The notes below the pieces were generated by a model. That model saw only the letters and a list, made by a program, of their open reading frames with translations. It ran no database searches and was not told the DNA's origin. This document shows positions 14,456 to 21,285 of a stretch of DNA of 26,633 nt, piece after piece. The stretch's first letter is position 1; every line of letters begins with the position of its first letter. The DNA is taken from IMG/VR virus record IMGVR_UViG_3300033153_004267, positions 1-26,633 of that record; one strand, written 5' to 3'. The DNA comes from a virus. The position numbers were made by a program, and so were the translations under genes.

Positions 14456-14670
14456 TGTTTCGGATTTGATATAAAAATAAAAAAATTCTGGCTAAAGACT
14501 ATTATAGAAACGTCTAAAACACCCCTTTAAAACAATCTAAAGTCTATAAGAACTATATATATTTTATATCTTTATATTATTTGCTCTAACATACTGAAAT
14601 GATTAGAAAAAATGAGATATAAACATAAAATAAAGAAATTCTATGATTATGTGAGCTTTTAATTCTATTT

Positions 14671-14686
14671 GTCTCACTATTGAGAC
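14671..14686. repeat. Short hairpin GTCTCA/TGAGAC
   Basis: 6-bp arms around CTAT, directly in front of a family A copy. The TGAGAC half also occurs at 14218 and 14232. Confidence 0.6.
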
Positions 14687-14687
14687 A

Positions 14688-14713
14688 AAAGGGGTGTTTC
14701 AAAATACCCCTTT
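14688..14713. repeat. Family A palindrome (imperfect)
   Basis: Arms AAAGGGGTGTTT and AAATACCCCTTT around CA, with one G:T pair. It is followed 14 nt later by TATAAT (14728-14733). Confidence 0.85.
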
Positions 14714-14744
14714 GCCTCCGCCGATTTTATAATAATGGCAAGGT

Positions 14745-14854
14745 ACGCATGGTTCGCGAGGACTCTAACGCATGGTTCGCGAGGACTCTAACGCATGGTT
14801 CGCGAGGACTCTAACGCATGGTTCGCGAGCACCCTAACGCATGGTTCGCGAGGA
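14745..14854. repeat. Tandem array of five 23-bp repeats (iteron-like)
   Basis: Units begin at 14745, 14768, 14791, 14814 and 14837. Each starts ACGCATGGTTCGCGAG and ends GACTCTA, with a variant fourth unit and a partial fifth. The spacing of 23 bp is about two helical turns, so bound proteins would line up on one DNA face. A sixth, isolated copy of the core lies at 11937. Candidate origin or operator array. Confidence 0.85.
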
Positions 14855-14961
14855 CAGCCGGACGCGCGCCCGCGTGTGCGCCCGCGCGCCTGAGCGCATG
14901 TGCGCATACATGTGAGCGCACACATACGGGGGCGCGCCTGAGCGCGCTCAGATGCCCGTGT
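14855..14961. other. GC-rich island with alternating purine-pyrimidine tracts
   Basis: This block is very rich in CG/GC steps and unlike the AT-rich DNA around it. It contains a direct repeat GCGCGCCTGAGCGC (14884-14897, 14932-14945), an inverted repeat TGTGCGC/GCGCACA (14899-14922) and the perfect palindrome CTGAGCGCGCTCAG (14938-14951). I see no convincing gene; the open frame across it has no ribosome binding site and a composition driven by the repeats. Confidence 0.65.
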
Positions 14962-14983
14962 ACGGGTGTTTTAAAATACCCCT
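14962..14983. repeat. Family A palindrome (degenerate)
   Basis: Arms ACGGGTGTTT and AAATACCCCT around TA, at the right edge of the GC-rich island, with two imperfect pairs. Confidence 0.75.
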
Positions 14984-15023
14984 ATGCCTATGTATACGCT
15001 CCCGCATTTAATGGCAAGCTATC

Positions 15024-15046
15024 GACTCTGTAGGCCCTACAGAGTC
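15024..15046. repeat. Family B (variant) palindrome
   Basis: 11-bp arms GACTCTGTAGG/CCTACAGAGTC around a single C, next to the terminator. Unlike most family B copies it is not in front of a start codon. Confidence 0.9.
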
Positions 15047-15051
15047 AAGGC

Positions 15052-15090
15052 AAAAAAAAAGCCTACACGGAAAAGATCCGTGTAGGCTTA
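15052..15090 (-). terminator. Intrinsic terminator of the solitary regulator-like gene
   Basis: On the minus strand, 12-bp arms AAGCCTACACGG/CCGTGTAGGCTT around a 7-nt loop are followed by a run of T (complement of the A-run 15052-15060). A second, T-less hairpin (GCCCCC/GGGGGC, 15098-15113) lies between it and the stop codon. Confidence 0.92.
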
Positions 15091-15122
15091 TGTGTATGCC
15101 CCCTTACGGGGGCGGGTTAATG

Positions 15123-15779
15123 TTAGTCACTCAATTCTGCGAGAATTTCAGAAAGGTCGCTACAGATGCCTTTCTGTTTGTCCGTGAATTCAACCGCATT
15201 TCCGTAAGCAATAAGAAGCTGAGCGATGGAAACCATAGAGTCCAGAGCTTCGGTCAATTCCATGCCCTCGGTCTTAATTACGCTCCCGGCTGCATCATCC
15301 TTATCTGCGCCCTTGCCCTTGCCCGCTTTCTTATCTGCGCCCTTGCCCGTGTTTCCAACCGAGGGGACTTTCTTGCCATCTTTGTCAAGCTTGCCATCTC
15401 TGATTGACCGGAATGTCCTGACAATTGTTTGGGGAGATGTTTTGGCTTTATGCGCCTTACGCTTAAGCATCTTAATCACGTCCGCTTTATTTTTGTACAT
15501 GCTAAGATAAAACGCCACGTAATTCTGATGTATTTTCGGGCAGTTATCAGACAACCAAGTTCCAAAGGCTTGCGTTTCCCCGCCGAAATACTCATCCTTG
15601 ACAATTGCAAGCTGCTCCCCAATATCAAACATGCGGGTCTGCATGACCGCGGCTGATTTCTCCTGAGCAGACGCAAGCTTGTTAATAGCGCGTTTAAACT
15701 CTTTAGGCACATGGAATTCAACTACGTTGCTGTTGTCAGATGCTTCAGTTGCGATGGCCAAATTTTGATTTTCCGTCAT
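15123..15779 (-). CDS. DUF3102-like protein, possible regulator, 218 aa
   Basis: The start at 15779 is chosen because AAGGAGAGTTACC precedes it and the promoter P3 lies inside the longer open frame. Residues about 35-100 (EKSAAVMQTRMFDIGEQLAIVKDEYFG..., FGTWLSDNCPKIHQNYVAFY) resemble the DUF3102 pattern seen in phage proteins. Residues about 125-165 form a Lys/Gly/Asp-rich linker (GKGADKKAGKGKGADKDD), and a C-terminal helix pair ends the protein. It is a one-gene unit with its own sigma70 promoter, a possible operator in its leader and an intrinsic terminator, lying between leftward and rightward operons. That layout suggests a regulator or an independently controlled early factor; the DUF3102 likeness is tentative. 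Confidence 0.8.
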   Translation of the reverse strand: MTENQNLAIATEASDNSNVVEFHVPKEFKRAINKLASAQEKSAAVMQTRMFDIGEQLAIVKDEYFGGETQAFGTWLSDNCPKIHQNYVAFYLSMYKNKADVIKMLKRKAHKAKTSPQTIVRTFRSIRDGKLDKDGKKVPSVGNTGKGADKKAGKGKGADKDDAAGSVIKTEGMELTEALDSMVSIAQLLIAYGNAVEFTDKQKGICSDLSEILAELSD

Positions 15780-15812
15780 GGTAACTCTCCTTATGTATGC
15801 GGGCTTAATTGC

Positions 15813-15840
15813 CCTGATCGACTTGATGATTGCCATCAGG
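15813..15840. promoter_or_regulatory. Inverted repeat in the P3 leader (possible operator or hairpin)
   Basis: CCTGAT at 15813-15818 and ATCAGG at 15835-15840 flank GATGATTGCCATCA-like dyads, with GATCGA on both outer sides. The repeat lies between P3 and the start codon, so it could be an autoregulatory site. Confidence 0.5.
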
Positions 15841-15858
15841 CCGATCGATTGAAGCCAT

Positions 15859-15887
15859 ACTCTACGCCTTTTTGATCCGAATGTCAA
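15859..15887 (-). promoter_or_regulatory. sigma70 promoter P3 (leftward, regulator-like gene)
   Basis: On the minus strand, perfect -35 TTGACA (15887-15882), a 17-nt spacer and -10 TAGAGT (15864-15859). It is about 80 nt upstream of the start codon at 15779. Confidence 0.82.
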
Positions 15888-15922
15888 GAACTATTTTCGA
15901 TTTATCTGACAGCGTAGCTGAT

Positions 15923-15948
15923 TCGAGTCTGTAGCCCTACAGATTCGA
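15923..15948. repeat. Family B palindrome behind P3
   Basis: Arms TCGAGTCTGTAG/CTACAGATTCGA around CC, with one mismatch. It is the most rightward family B copy in the window. Confidence 0.88.
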
Positions 15949-16097
15949 CGAAACCGACGGCAACTTCCCTCATGCCCGCAGGTATTAGAACGCATGTAGG
16001 CAGGAGTTTTTTTACGCGCCCGTTTTAGTACGCGCGCGCCTGTACGGGGGTACACCCCCGCGATCCCGCGCATGCACTGTCACGGTGGGACTTCTGA

Positions 16098-16150
16098 CGA
16101 TTTTTTTTTGATTTTCGATTTGGGCGATTTTTTTTTGATTTTCGATTTGG
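16098..16150. repeat. Two 26-bp T-tract direct repeats
   Basis: Each copy is CGA, nine T, then GATTTTCGATTTGG, at 16098-16123 and 16125-16150 (period 27). Phased A/T tracts of this kind bend DNA and are often found near promoters or origins. Confidence 0.8.
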
Positions 16151-16193
16151 CTAAAAATTTTGAACCATTTTCATTTTCAAATTTCCGTGAGAA

Positions 16194-16215
16194 AGGGGTG
16201 TTCCAAAACACCCCT
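16194..16215. repeat. Family A palindrome
   Basis: Arms AGGGGTGTT/AACACCCCT around CCAA, in the control region ahead of the late promoter. Confidence 0.9.
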
Positions 16216-16343
16216 CATATTTTCCCGATAATTTTTTGCCGCTCTGAGTAACCCTGTTCCGCCGCCTTATATAATATGGTAAAGTAGCTACATAAAAAGT
16301 TTCAAATAAGCTAAAATAAATTCCAAGATCCAGTCAATTACGC

Positions 16344-16372
16344 TTGACAAATTCCACCGGATGTGCTATAAT
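16344..16372 (+). promoter_or_regulatory. Consensus sigma70 late promoter (rightward)
   Basis: TTGACA (16344-16349), a 17-nt spacer and TATAAT (16367-16372) are perfect consensus. It is the only strong rightward promoter I see and stands in front of the packaging and virion genes, with the expected start near 16379. Confidence 0.92.
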
Positions 16373-16384
16373 GGTAAATAGCAA

Positions 16385-16402
16385 GTGGAGATATATCTCC
16401 AC
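16385..16402. promoter_or_regulatory. 18-bp perfect palindrome at the late transcript start
   Basis: GTGGAGATATATCTCCAC lies about +6 to +23 of the late transcript. It can be an operator for a dimeric repressor or a 5' hairpin that protects the mRNA. A related GGGGAGATATATATATCCCC is at 14321-14340. Confidence 0.7.
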
Positions 16403-16420
16403 GTTTTAGTCTTCCTCGGT

Positions 16421-16448
16421 CAAAGGGGTGTTTTAGAACACCCCTTTG
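16421..16448. repeat. Family A palindrome in the late leader
   Basis: Arms CAAAGGGGTGTT/AACACCCCTTTG around TTAG. It ends 24 nt before the small terminase ATG, the one late family A copy in front of a gene rather than behind one. Confidence 0.9.
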
Positions 16449-16472
16449 GCTAACCACTATTTGGAGCTTATT

Positions 16473-17018
16473 ATGAACGTTGATTGGGATGCCGTACAAA
16501 TTCAATATGAGATATTCCACGAATCGGTTGAGAATATCGCCAGTGAAAACCATCTTACACCGACAATGGTAGAATATGCTATTGCCGAGAAGGGCTGGAA
16601 ACGTACTAAGTTAAATGGTAAGATGCAGCAAGTAAAGGATATTGGCGATTTAGAGGACGTTACCGATGATGTATTATCTGCTGTGGGTGAACGGCTTTCA
16701 GCCATTAACATGCTGAAAGCCGCGACTATGAACCCACGGTATATTTCACTTGAGACATCTATATTGGCAAAGGCGCGAGAAATTGTAACTTCTATTGTCT
16801 CCGCTGCACCCAATGCAGGTGATCAGTTGAAGAAAGTCACGGAAATTTTAGAGAAGCTCAGATCGGCGGGGATTCCACAGTCAGTAAATTCTGGGGCGAG
16901 TGGGGACAAGGATGACGGTAGGGTTATTGTACAGATACTCAACACGGTGGGTGGTACTGCGGTTGATGCAGAGCCGGTGATTGAGATAACAGATGGCACT
17001 TCGGCAGGGGCGCGGTAG
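16473..17018 (+). CDS. Terminase small subunit (probable)
   Basis: This 181-aa protein would recognise phage DNA and start packaging together with the large subunit encoded next. Residues 3-37 (DWDAVQIQYEIFHESVENIASENHLTPTMVEYAIAEKGW) look like a helix-turn-helix of the small-terminase kind. A helical middle and a variable C-terminus follow. The ATG at 16473 has TTTGGAG 7 nt ahead; an upstream TTG in frame lies inside the family A palindrome and lacks a site. The assignment rests on the fold-like N-terminus and on position directly before the large subunit gene. Confidence 0.8.
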   Translation: MNVDWDAVQIQYEIFHESVENIASENHLTPTMVEYAIAEKGWKRTKLNGKMQQVKDIGDLEDVTDDVLSAVGERLSAINMLKAATMNPRYISLETSILAKAREIVTSIVSAAPNAGDQLKKVTEILEKLRSAGIPQSVNSGASGDKDDGRVIVQILNTVGGTAVDAEPVIEITDGTSAGAR

Positions 17019-17036
17019 TTTGATTCTCCTTTTGGG

Positions 17037-17064
17037 GAGAGGGGTGTTCTGAAACACCCCTCTC
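17037..17064. repeat. Family A palindrome after the small terminase gene
   Basis: Arms GAGAGGGGTGTT/AACACCCCTCTC with a 4-nt centre. It starts 19 nt past the stop and ends 21 nt before the large terminase ATG. Confidence 0.92.
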
Positions 17065-17085
17065 CTCATCCTTAAAGGATACTAA

Positions 17086-18399
17086 ATGAAAGTTGTGTTA
17101 CCACATAAGTTTGTACCACGAACGTATCAGACACCACTGTTCTCCTGTCTTGATTCAGGATATAAAAGAGGTGCCGTTATATGGCATCGCAGAGCTGGTA
17201 AAGATTTGACGTTTATGAACATCCTCACTAAAGAGTGTTTCAAGAAAGTTGGCACTTACTTCTACATTCTTCCATTCTACAAACAGGCTAGGATAATCAT
17301 TTGGGAAGGGATTACTTCTAATGGCACAGCCTTTATTGATTTTATACCTGAAGTTCTTATCGCTCATAAAGATAATCAACAGATGGTTATCAAACTCATC
17401 AATGGGAGTATTATCCGCTTTCTTGGTAGTGACAATATTGATAGTATTGTGGGGACTAATCCTGTTGGGGTTATATTCTCTGAGTATAGTCTGCATCGTC
17501 CTCAAGCATGGCAGTATCTACGTCCAATCTTGGTTGAAAACAAGGGCTGGGCGTTATTTAATTTCACGCCTCGCGGTATAAACCACGCATATAACCTCTA
17601 CACGGCAGCATGTTCTGATTCCGGGTGGTTCACGGAAAAACTTACTATAGAAGATACCAAAAGACACGGTGGTGGTGCTGTTGTCTCCTCGCGGGATATT
17701 GAGATGGAGAGAGCTTCGGGGATGCCTGAGGCTCTCATCCAGCAGGAGTATTTTTGCTCATTCACGGCGGGAGTTGTGGGGTCTTACTATGCGACGTTGA
17801 TTGACAGGCTGTACTCGCAGAAGCGGATAACTTCTGTTCCACACGAGCCAGCACTTCCGGTGTATACTGCGTGGGATTTGGGGATTGCGGACTCTACAGC
17901 CATTTGGTTTTTCCAGATTTGGGGTCGAGAAGTCCGGTGTATACGGTACTACGAGAACGAGGGTGAAGCTATGCCCCACTATATAAACTATTGTAAGACT
18001 CTGAGGGATGAAGAGGATTATAACTTCGCTGAACATTTTGGGCCACACGATATTGAAGTCCGTGAGCTATCATCCGGTAGAAGTCGTAGAGAGATAGCTG
18101 CTGATCTTGGGTTTTATTTCAGTGTAGTGCCTAAACTGTCTATAGCTGATGGCGTAGAAGCAGTTAGGTCTGTACTTCCTGTATGTATGTTCGATGATGT
18201 GAAGTGTAAAGTCGGAGTTGATGCGCTGATGAACTACCAGAAACGGTATAATGAAAAGCAGCAGTCGTATTCTGATACTCCGTTGAAGAATTGGGCTTGT
18301 CACGGTGCAGATGCGTATAGGTATTTGGCAGTTACGGTTAATTTCTTATTTGAGTCTAGTGTAACTAGGAAACCAAGAGTTCGTAGAGCAATGGGGTAA
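17086..18399 (+). CDS. Terminase large subunit
   Basis: This 437-aa motor ATPase and nuclease pumps DNA into the prohead and cuts it. Motifs in order: WHRRAGKD (33-40, Walker A), VGVIFSEY (127-134, Walker B with Glu133 as catalytic carboxylate), FNFTPRG (158-164, coupling motif), then the RNase H-like nuclease with AWDLGIADST (262-271, Asp264) and HGADAYRYLA near the C-terminus carrying the last catalytic Asp. Length and motif order fit the podovirus type. AAGGATACTAA stands before the ATG. The stop codon TAA shares two bases with the following family A palindrome. Confidence 0.95.
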   Translation: MKVVLPHKFVPRTYQTPLFSCLDSGYKRGAVIWHRRAGKDLTFMNILTKECFKKVGTYFYILPFYKQARIIIWEGITSNGTAFIDFIPEVLIAHKDNQQMVIKLINGSIIRFLGSDNIDSIVGTNPVGVIFSEYSLHRPQAWQYLRPILVENKGWALFNFTPRGINHAYNLYTAACSDSGWFTEKLTIEDTKRHGGGAVVSSRDIEMERASGMPEALIQQEYFCSFTAGVVGSYYATLIDRLYSQKRITSVPHEPALPVYTAWDLGIADSTAIWFFQIWGREVRCIRYYENEGEAMPHYINYCKTLRDEEDYNFAEHFGPHDIEVRELSSGRSRREIAADLGFYFSVVPKLSIADGVEAVRSVLPVCMFDDVKCKVGVDALMNYQKRYNEKQQSYSDTPLKNWACHGADAYRYLAVTVNFLFESSVTRKPRVRRAMG

Positions 18400-18421
18400 G
18401 GGGTGTTTCAAAACACCCCTT
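18398..18421. repeat. Family A palindrome overlapping the large terminase stop
   Basis: Arms AAGGGGTGTTT/AAACACCCCTT around CA. Its first two A bases are the end of the TAA stop, so it begins exactly where translation ends. Confidence 0.92.
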
Positions 18422-18436
18422 GCGAAAGAGGGTATT

Positions 18437-20116
18437 ATGGATTGCGAACAGTTAAGAGCAAGATACCAAGTATTAAAAGCAGAACGATCGACTACCGAGA
18501 GTGTGTGGGATACCATTTCTCGGTATATCATGCCGTTTAAGGGTGAGTTTTTTCGTACTATGACAGGTGAGACTTCTGTTGAATGGAAAAACCGGAGCAA
18601 GTTTGATGACACTGCTGTTGAGGCTAACATAACATTAGCTTCGTCTATACAGGGATCAGTTACATCACCTGTTATTCGGTGGTTTCATTTGGTATTCCGG
18701 GATCAAAAGCTAAACTCTGATCCAGAAGCAGCAGAGTGGCTCAGAGATTGTGCAGATACTATGTTTCAGGCTCTCATGGAGTCTAATTTTAATCTGGAAA
18801 TTAGTGAAGCCTACCTTGATCTTACGGGATTCGGGACAGCGATACTGGCAGAGGAGATTGAGGAGAAAGATCAAGAATTGGAGAGCTTGGTTTTTGCAGC
18901 AGTCCCTCTGCGTGATGGATTTTTTGAAGAGGATTATAAGGGCGATGTGCTTAGGTTCTATCGTAGGTACGAGTGGACGTCAGTGAAGATAATGTCTAAG
19001 TTTGGTGATAAAATACCCGACTACATTAAAGATCAGGCAGAATCATCTACTGGTATGCTCACTAAGCATGAAATTATATACGCTATATACCCTCGTAAAG
19101 GGAAAGAAAACTCGGATGTATCTAAGCCGATAGCAACTGAGGCCCGCCCCTTTGGGGCCAAATACATTCTCCTCAAGGATGCTACTCAGCTTGGTGACAA
19201 GGGTGGGTATTATGAAATGCCTGTGTTTATTACCCGTTGGGGTAAGGCAACAGGTTCTAAGTGGGGGTATTCTCCATCGCATATATGTCTAGGAGATGTT
19301 CTTACCCTGAACGCCATGGTCAAAATGATCTTGATTGCTGGAGAAAAAGTTATCGACCCTGCGACTCTCCAAGAAGAACGTGCATTAGTAGGCGATCTAG
19401 ATCTTGAAGCTGGCGGTGTTACTGTAGTCCGTAACGCAAAGGGGCTTGTACCCTATGAATCTAAGGCTCGGTTTGATGTGTCAAACCTGCATAAGAAAGA
19501 CCTACAAGATTCAATACGCCGGTGTTTTAAAGTTGACCAGCTAGAGATGAAAGAAAGTCCTGCTATGACGGCCACAGAGGTTCAAGTTCGTTATGAGCTG
19601 ATGCAACGACTTCTCGGTCCGACTCTTGGTAGGCTACAGAATGATTTGCTTGACCCATTAATTGGCAGAACATTCTATATCTTATATCGCTCTGGCAGAT
19701 TACCCCCTCCACCCGAATCCGTCGTGAAAAATAGTTCTGAATTGGATGTTGAGTACCTAGGGCCATTAGCTCGTGCACAGAAGATGGACAAGATTGTGTC
19801 TATGCAACGATGGTTCCAGCTTGCTTCTCCAATTGCAGAGTTTGACCCCGGTATTCTTGACTTGCCTGACGTTGATCAAATCGGTAAAGAGGCAGCTACA
19901 TTGTTAGGTGTACCTATCAAGGGTGATAAAGAAATTAAGAAGATACGTGAGGATAGGGCAGCTCAACAGGCTGCTGCACAGCAAATGGCACAGCATCAAG
20001 CAGAGGGAGAGGCTATGGGAGCAGTTGGTACAGGATTACAAGAAATAAGAAATGCTGAACAGAACCCGGGAGACGCACAAAATGCAGCACAAAACGCAGC
20101 CCAAGGAAAGAAGTAG
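18437..20116 (+). CDS. Portal protein (head-tail connector)
   Basis: This 559-aa protein would form the dodecameric ring through which DNA enters and leaves the head and on which the tail is built. The N-terminus (LRARYQVLKAERSTTESVWDTISRYIMP) and the DDTAVEANITLASSIQGSVTSP block match the T7-like head-to-tail connecting protein family, as does the length. The C-terminus (from about residue 510) is Gln/Ala-rich (AAQQAAAQQMAQHQAEGEA), a typical low-complexity end. The ATG at 18437 has AAAGAGGG ahead. The next gene starts inside its last 35 nt in another frame. Confidence 0.93.
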   Translation: MDCEQLRARYQVLKAERSTTESVWDTISRYIMPFKGEFFRTMTGETSVEWKNRSKFDDTAVEANITLASSIQGSVTSPVIRWFHLVFRDQKLNSDPEAAEWLRDCADTMFQALMESNFNLEISEAYLDLTGFGTAILAEEIEEKDQELESLVFAAVPLRDGFFEEDYKGDVLRFYRRYEWTSVKIMSKFGDKIPDYIKDQAESSTGMLTKHEIIYAIYPRKGKENSDVSKPIATEARPFGAKYILLKDATQLGDKGGYYEMPVFITRWGKATGSKWGYSPSHICLGDVLTLNAMVKMILIAGEKVIDPATLQEERALVGDLDLEAGGVTVVRNAKGLVPYESKARFDVSNLHKKDLQDSIRRCFKVDQLEMKESPAMTATEVQVRYELMQRLLGPTLGRLQNDLLDPLIGRTFYILYRSGRLPPPPESVVKNSSELDVEYLGPLARAQKMDKIVSMQRWFQLASPIAEFDPGILDLPDVDQIGKEAATLLGVPIKGDKEIKKIREDRAAQQAAAQQMAQHQAEGEAMGAVGTGLQEIRNAEQNPGDAQNAAQNAAQGKK

Positions 20117-20297
20117 AGATTACCACCATTTGTTCACTAGTACGACAGGACATAGTGTCCTAGAGGACTTACGAGACGCTTTTGATGGCGACTTGATAGA
20201 TGATAACCCCTATGTTATGGCGTGTAACGTAGGCAAACGCGATGTAATCAAATACATCGAAGAAAGGATGGAAGAGTATGCTAAGACCCAGAGTTGA
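20082..20297 (+). CDS. Bbp19-like small phage protein
   Basis: About 71 aa. The core DYHHLFTSTTGHSVLEDLRD, then NPYVMACNVGKRDVIKYIEER, matches the pattern of the small Bbp19-type protein that lies between portal and scaffold genes in many podoviruses; its exact role in assembly is not settled. I chose the ATG at 20082 because GGGAG stands 9 nt in front. An ATG ten codons upstream (20052) is also possible. Either way the gene begins inside the portal gene and ends inside the scaffold gene (20-nt overlap), so the three are translated as a coupled group. Confidence 0.8.
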   Translation: MQHKTQPKERSRDYHHLFTSTTGHSVLEDLRDAFDGDLIDDNPYVMACNVGKRDVIKYIEERMEEYAKTQS

Positions 20298-21198
20298 TTA
20301 CCCTTTTAGAACCCCACTGATGTTCTTTGCTGCCGATGGTGATGGTGATGGCGACAAAGGTGGTGGTGGGGGTGGGGGCCAAGACTGGAAAGAAGGACTG
20401 CCAGAGGAACTTAAAACGGAAGCTTCACTTGCGGATTTTACTGACATTCCAGCGTTAGCTAAAGCGTTTGTGGATACAAAAGCAATGGTCGGGAGAAGTG
20501 TTCGAGTACCGGGAAAAGATGCTGGTGCGGAAGATTGGGATAAGTTTCATAATGGGTTGATGGAGAGAGTTCCATCTCTCATGCTTAAGCCCGATATGTC
20601 TGATAGCGAAGCAATGAGTAAAACTTACATTGCTATGGGTAGGCCGGAAGAAGCAGCTAAGTATGTTTCTCCCGAGATAGACTCTAAGGGGCTGGAATTG
20701 AATCTAGCTTTTATAGATGCGTTTAAAGATACGGCGTACAAGAATGGATTAAACCAGAAGCAGTTTGACGGGTTTGTTCAGGATGTTGTAGCAGATTCCA
20801 TTGTAGTTGCACGTGACAATCAAGCTTTAATGGATGCAGACACGAAGAAACTGGTAGACACATGGGGTGCAGCATATGATAATAACCTTAAGATCGCTTT
20901 AGCTATAGCAGATAAGGTGGATGCTCCGAAATATATCTCGGAACCGTTACATTCTAATAACCCACCTTTCGCGACAGCAGTATTTATGCTCGGATTAGCT
21001 GATAGTCTTGGAGTTGAAACGAGCGAAATCATAAAGCATCCTAAAGGTGGGCCTGTGATGACTCCAGACGATGCCAAACTTACGATGTCTGAAATGCGTA
21101 GGAATTCTGATCACCCGCTGAACAACCCTTCTGATCCGGGGCATGAGGCGGCTATTACGAAGTTCACAGAGCTGGCTGGATTCGCTAGCCCGGCATAA
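20278..21198 (+). CDS. Scaffolding (capsid assembly) protein
   Basis: This 306-aa protein would guide prohead assembly and then leave. A short N-terminal segment and a Gly/Asp run (residues about 20-34, DGDGDGDKGGGGGGG) precede a helical body (KEGLPEELKTEASLADFTDIPALAKAFVDTKAM...). This is the usual look of podovirus scaffold proteins and the gene lies right before the capsid gene. The ATG has GAAAGGATGGAAGAGT ahead; a later ATG (MFFAADG) is in frame but lacks a site. The TAA stop overlaps the next family A palindrome. Confidence 0.85.
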   Translation: MLRPRVDYPFRTPLMFFAADGDGDGDKGGGGGGGQDWKEGLPEELKTEASLADFTDIPALAKAFVDTKAMVGRSVRVPGKDAGAEDWDKFHNGLMERVPSLMLKPDMSDSEAMSKTYIAMGRPEEAAKYVSPEIDSKGLELNLAFIDAFKDTAYKNGLNQKQFDGFVQDVVADSIVVARDNQALMDADTKKLVDTWGAAYDNNLKIALAIADKVDAPKYISEPLHSNNPPFATAVFMLGLADSLGVETSEIIKHPKGGPVMTPDDAKLTMSEMRRNSDHPLNNPSDPGHEAAITKFTELAGFASPA

Positions 21199-21220
21199 GG
21201 GGTGTTCTGAAACACCCCTT
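21197..21220. repeat. Family A palindrome overlapping the scaffold stop
   Basis: Arms AAGGGGTGTT/AACACCCCTT with a 4-nt centre. It begins in the TAA stop and lies between scaffold and capsid genes. Confidence 0.92.
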
Positions 21221-21285
21221 GAGGCCCCTGACGGATTACCTCGAACTAACTTTAACGATACATTACTTGCAAAGGAGTAAAGATC

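Larger units (their letters stand above)
14012..14742. other. AT-rich non-coding control region, left half
   Basis: I see no gene here. The region holds a family A copy (14069), a repeated ATATATATATCCCC motif (14126-14139, 14327-14340), a 20-bp direct repeat (14155, 14187), a pair of ATGAGACAC motifs 14 bp apart (14217, 14231), partial family A arms (14269, 14356-14380, 14518), four GGGGG runs (14410-14455), a strongly AT-rich stretch (about 14465-14670) and a GTCTCA/TGAGAC hairpin (14671-14686). The combination suits a replication origin or a regulatory hub. Confidence 0.6.
15949..16343. other. Non-coding control region between P3 and the late promoter
   Basis: I see no gene. It holds a GC-rich patch with CGCGCGCG and an inverted GGGGGT/ACCCCC (about 16028-16075), a pair of T-tract repeats (16098-16150), a family A copy (16194) and a lone TATAAT (16270-16275) without a good -35. 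Confidence 0.6.

Noticed and set aside
14745-14854. CRISPR array
   Set aside because: The spacers would be only 7 bp and nearly identical, and there is no cas gene; these are simple tandem repeats.
14818-15033. Open plus-strand frame of 71 codons in the GC-rich island
   Set aside because: It has no ribosome binding site, its composition is set by the tandem repeats and GC tracts, and it crosses a family A palindrome.
15780-15887. Longer N-terminus for the 218-aa gene (start at 15887)
   Set aside because: The consensus promoter P3 overlaps that extension, and a strong ribosome binding site stands before the ATG at 15779.
16245-16275. A second rightward promoter at TATAAT 16270-16275
   Set aside because: No acceptable -35 hexamer lies 15-19 nt upstream; the consensus promoter 95 bp further on is far better.
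19140-19160. GGCCC/GGGGCC inverted repeat in the portal gene
   Set aside because: It is short, uneven and unrelated to families A or B, and is explained by ordinary codons.
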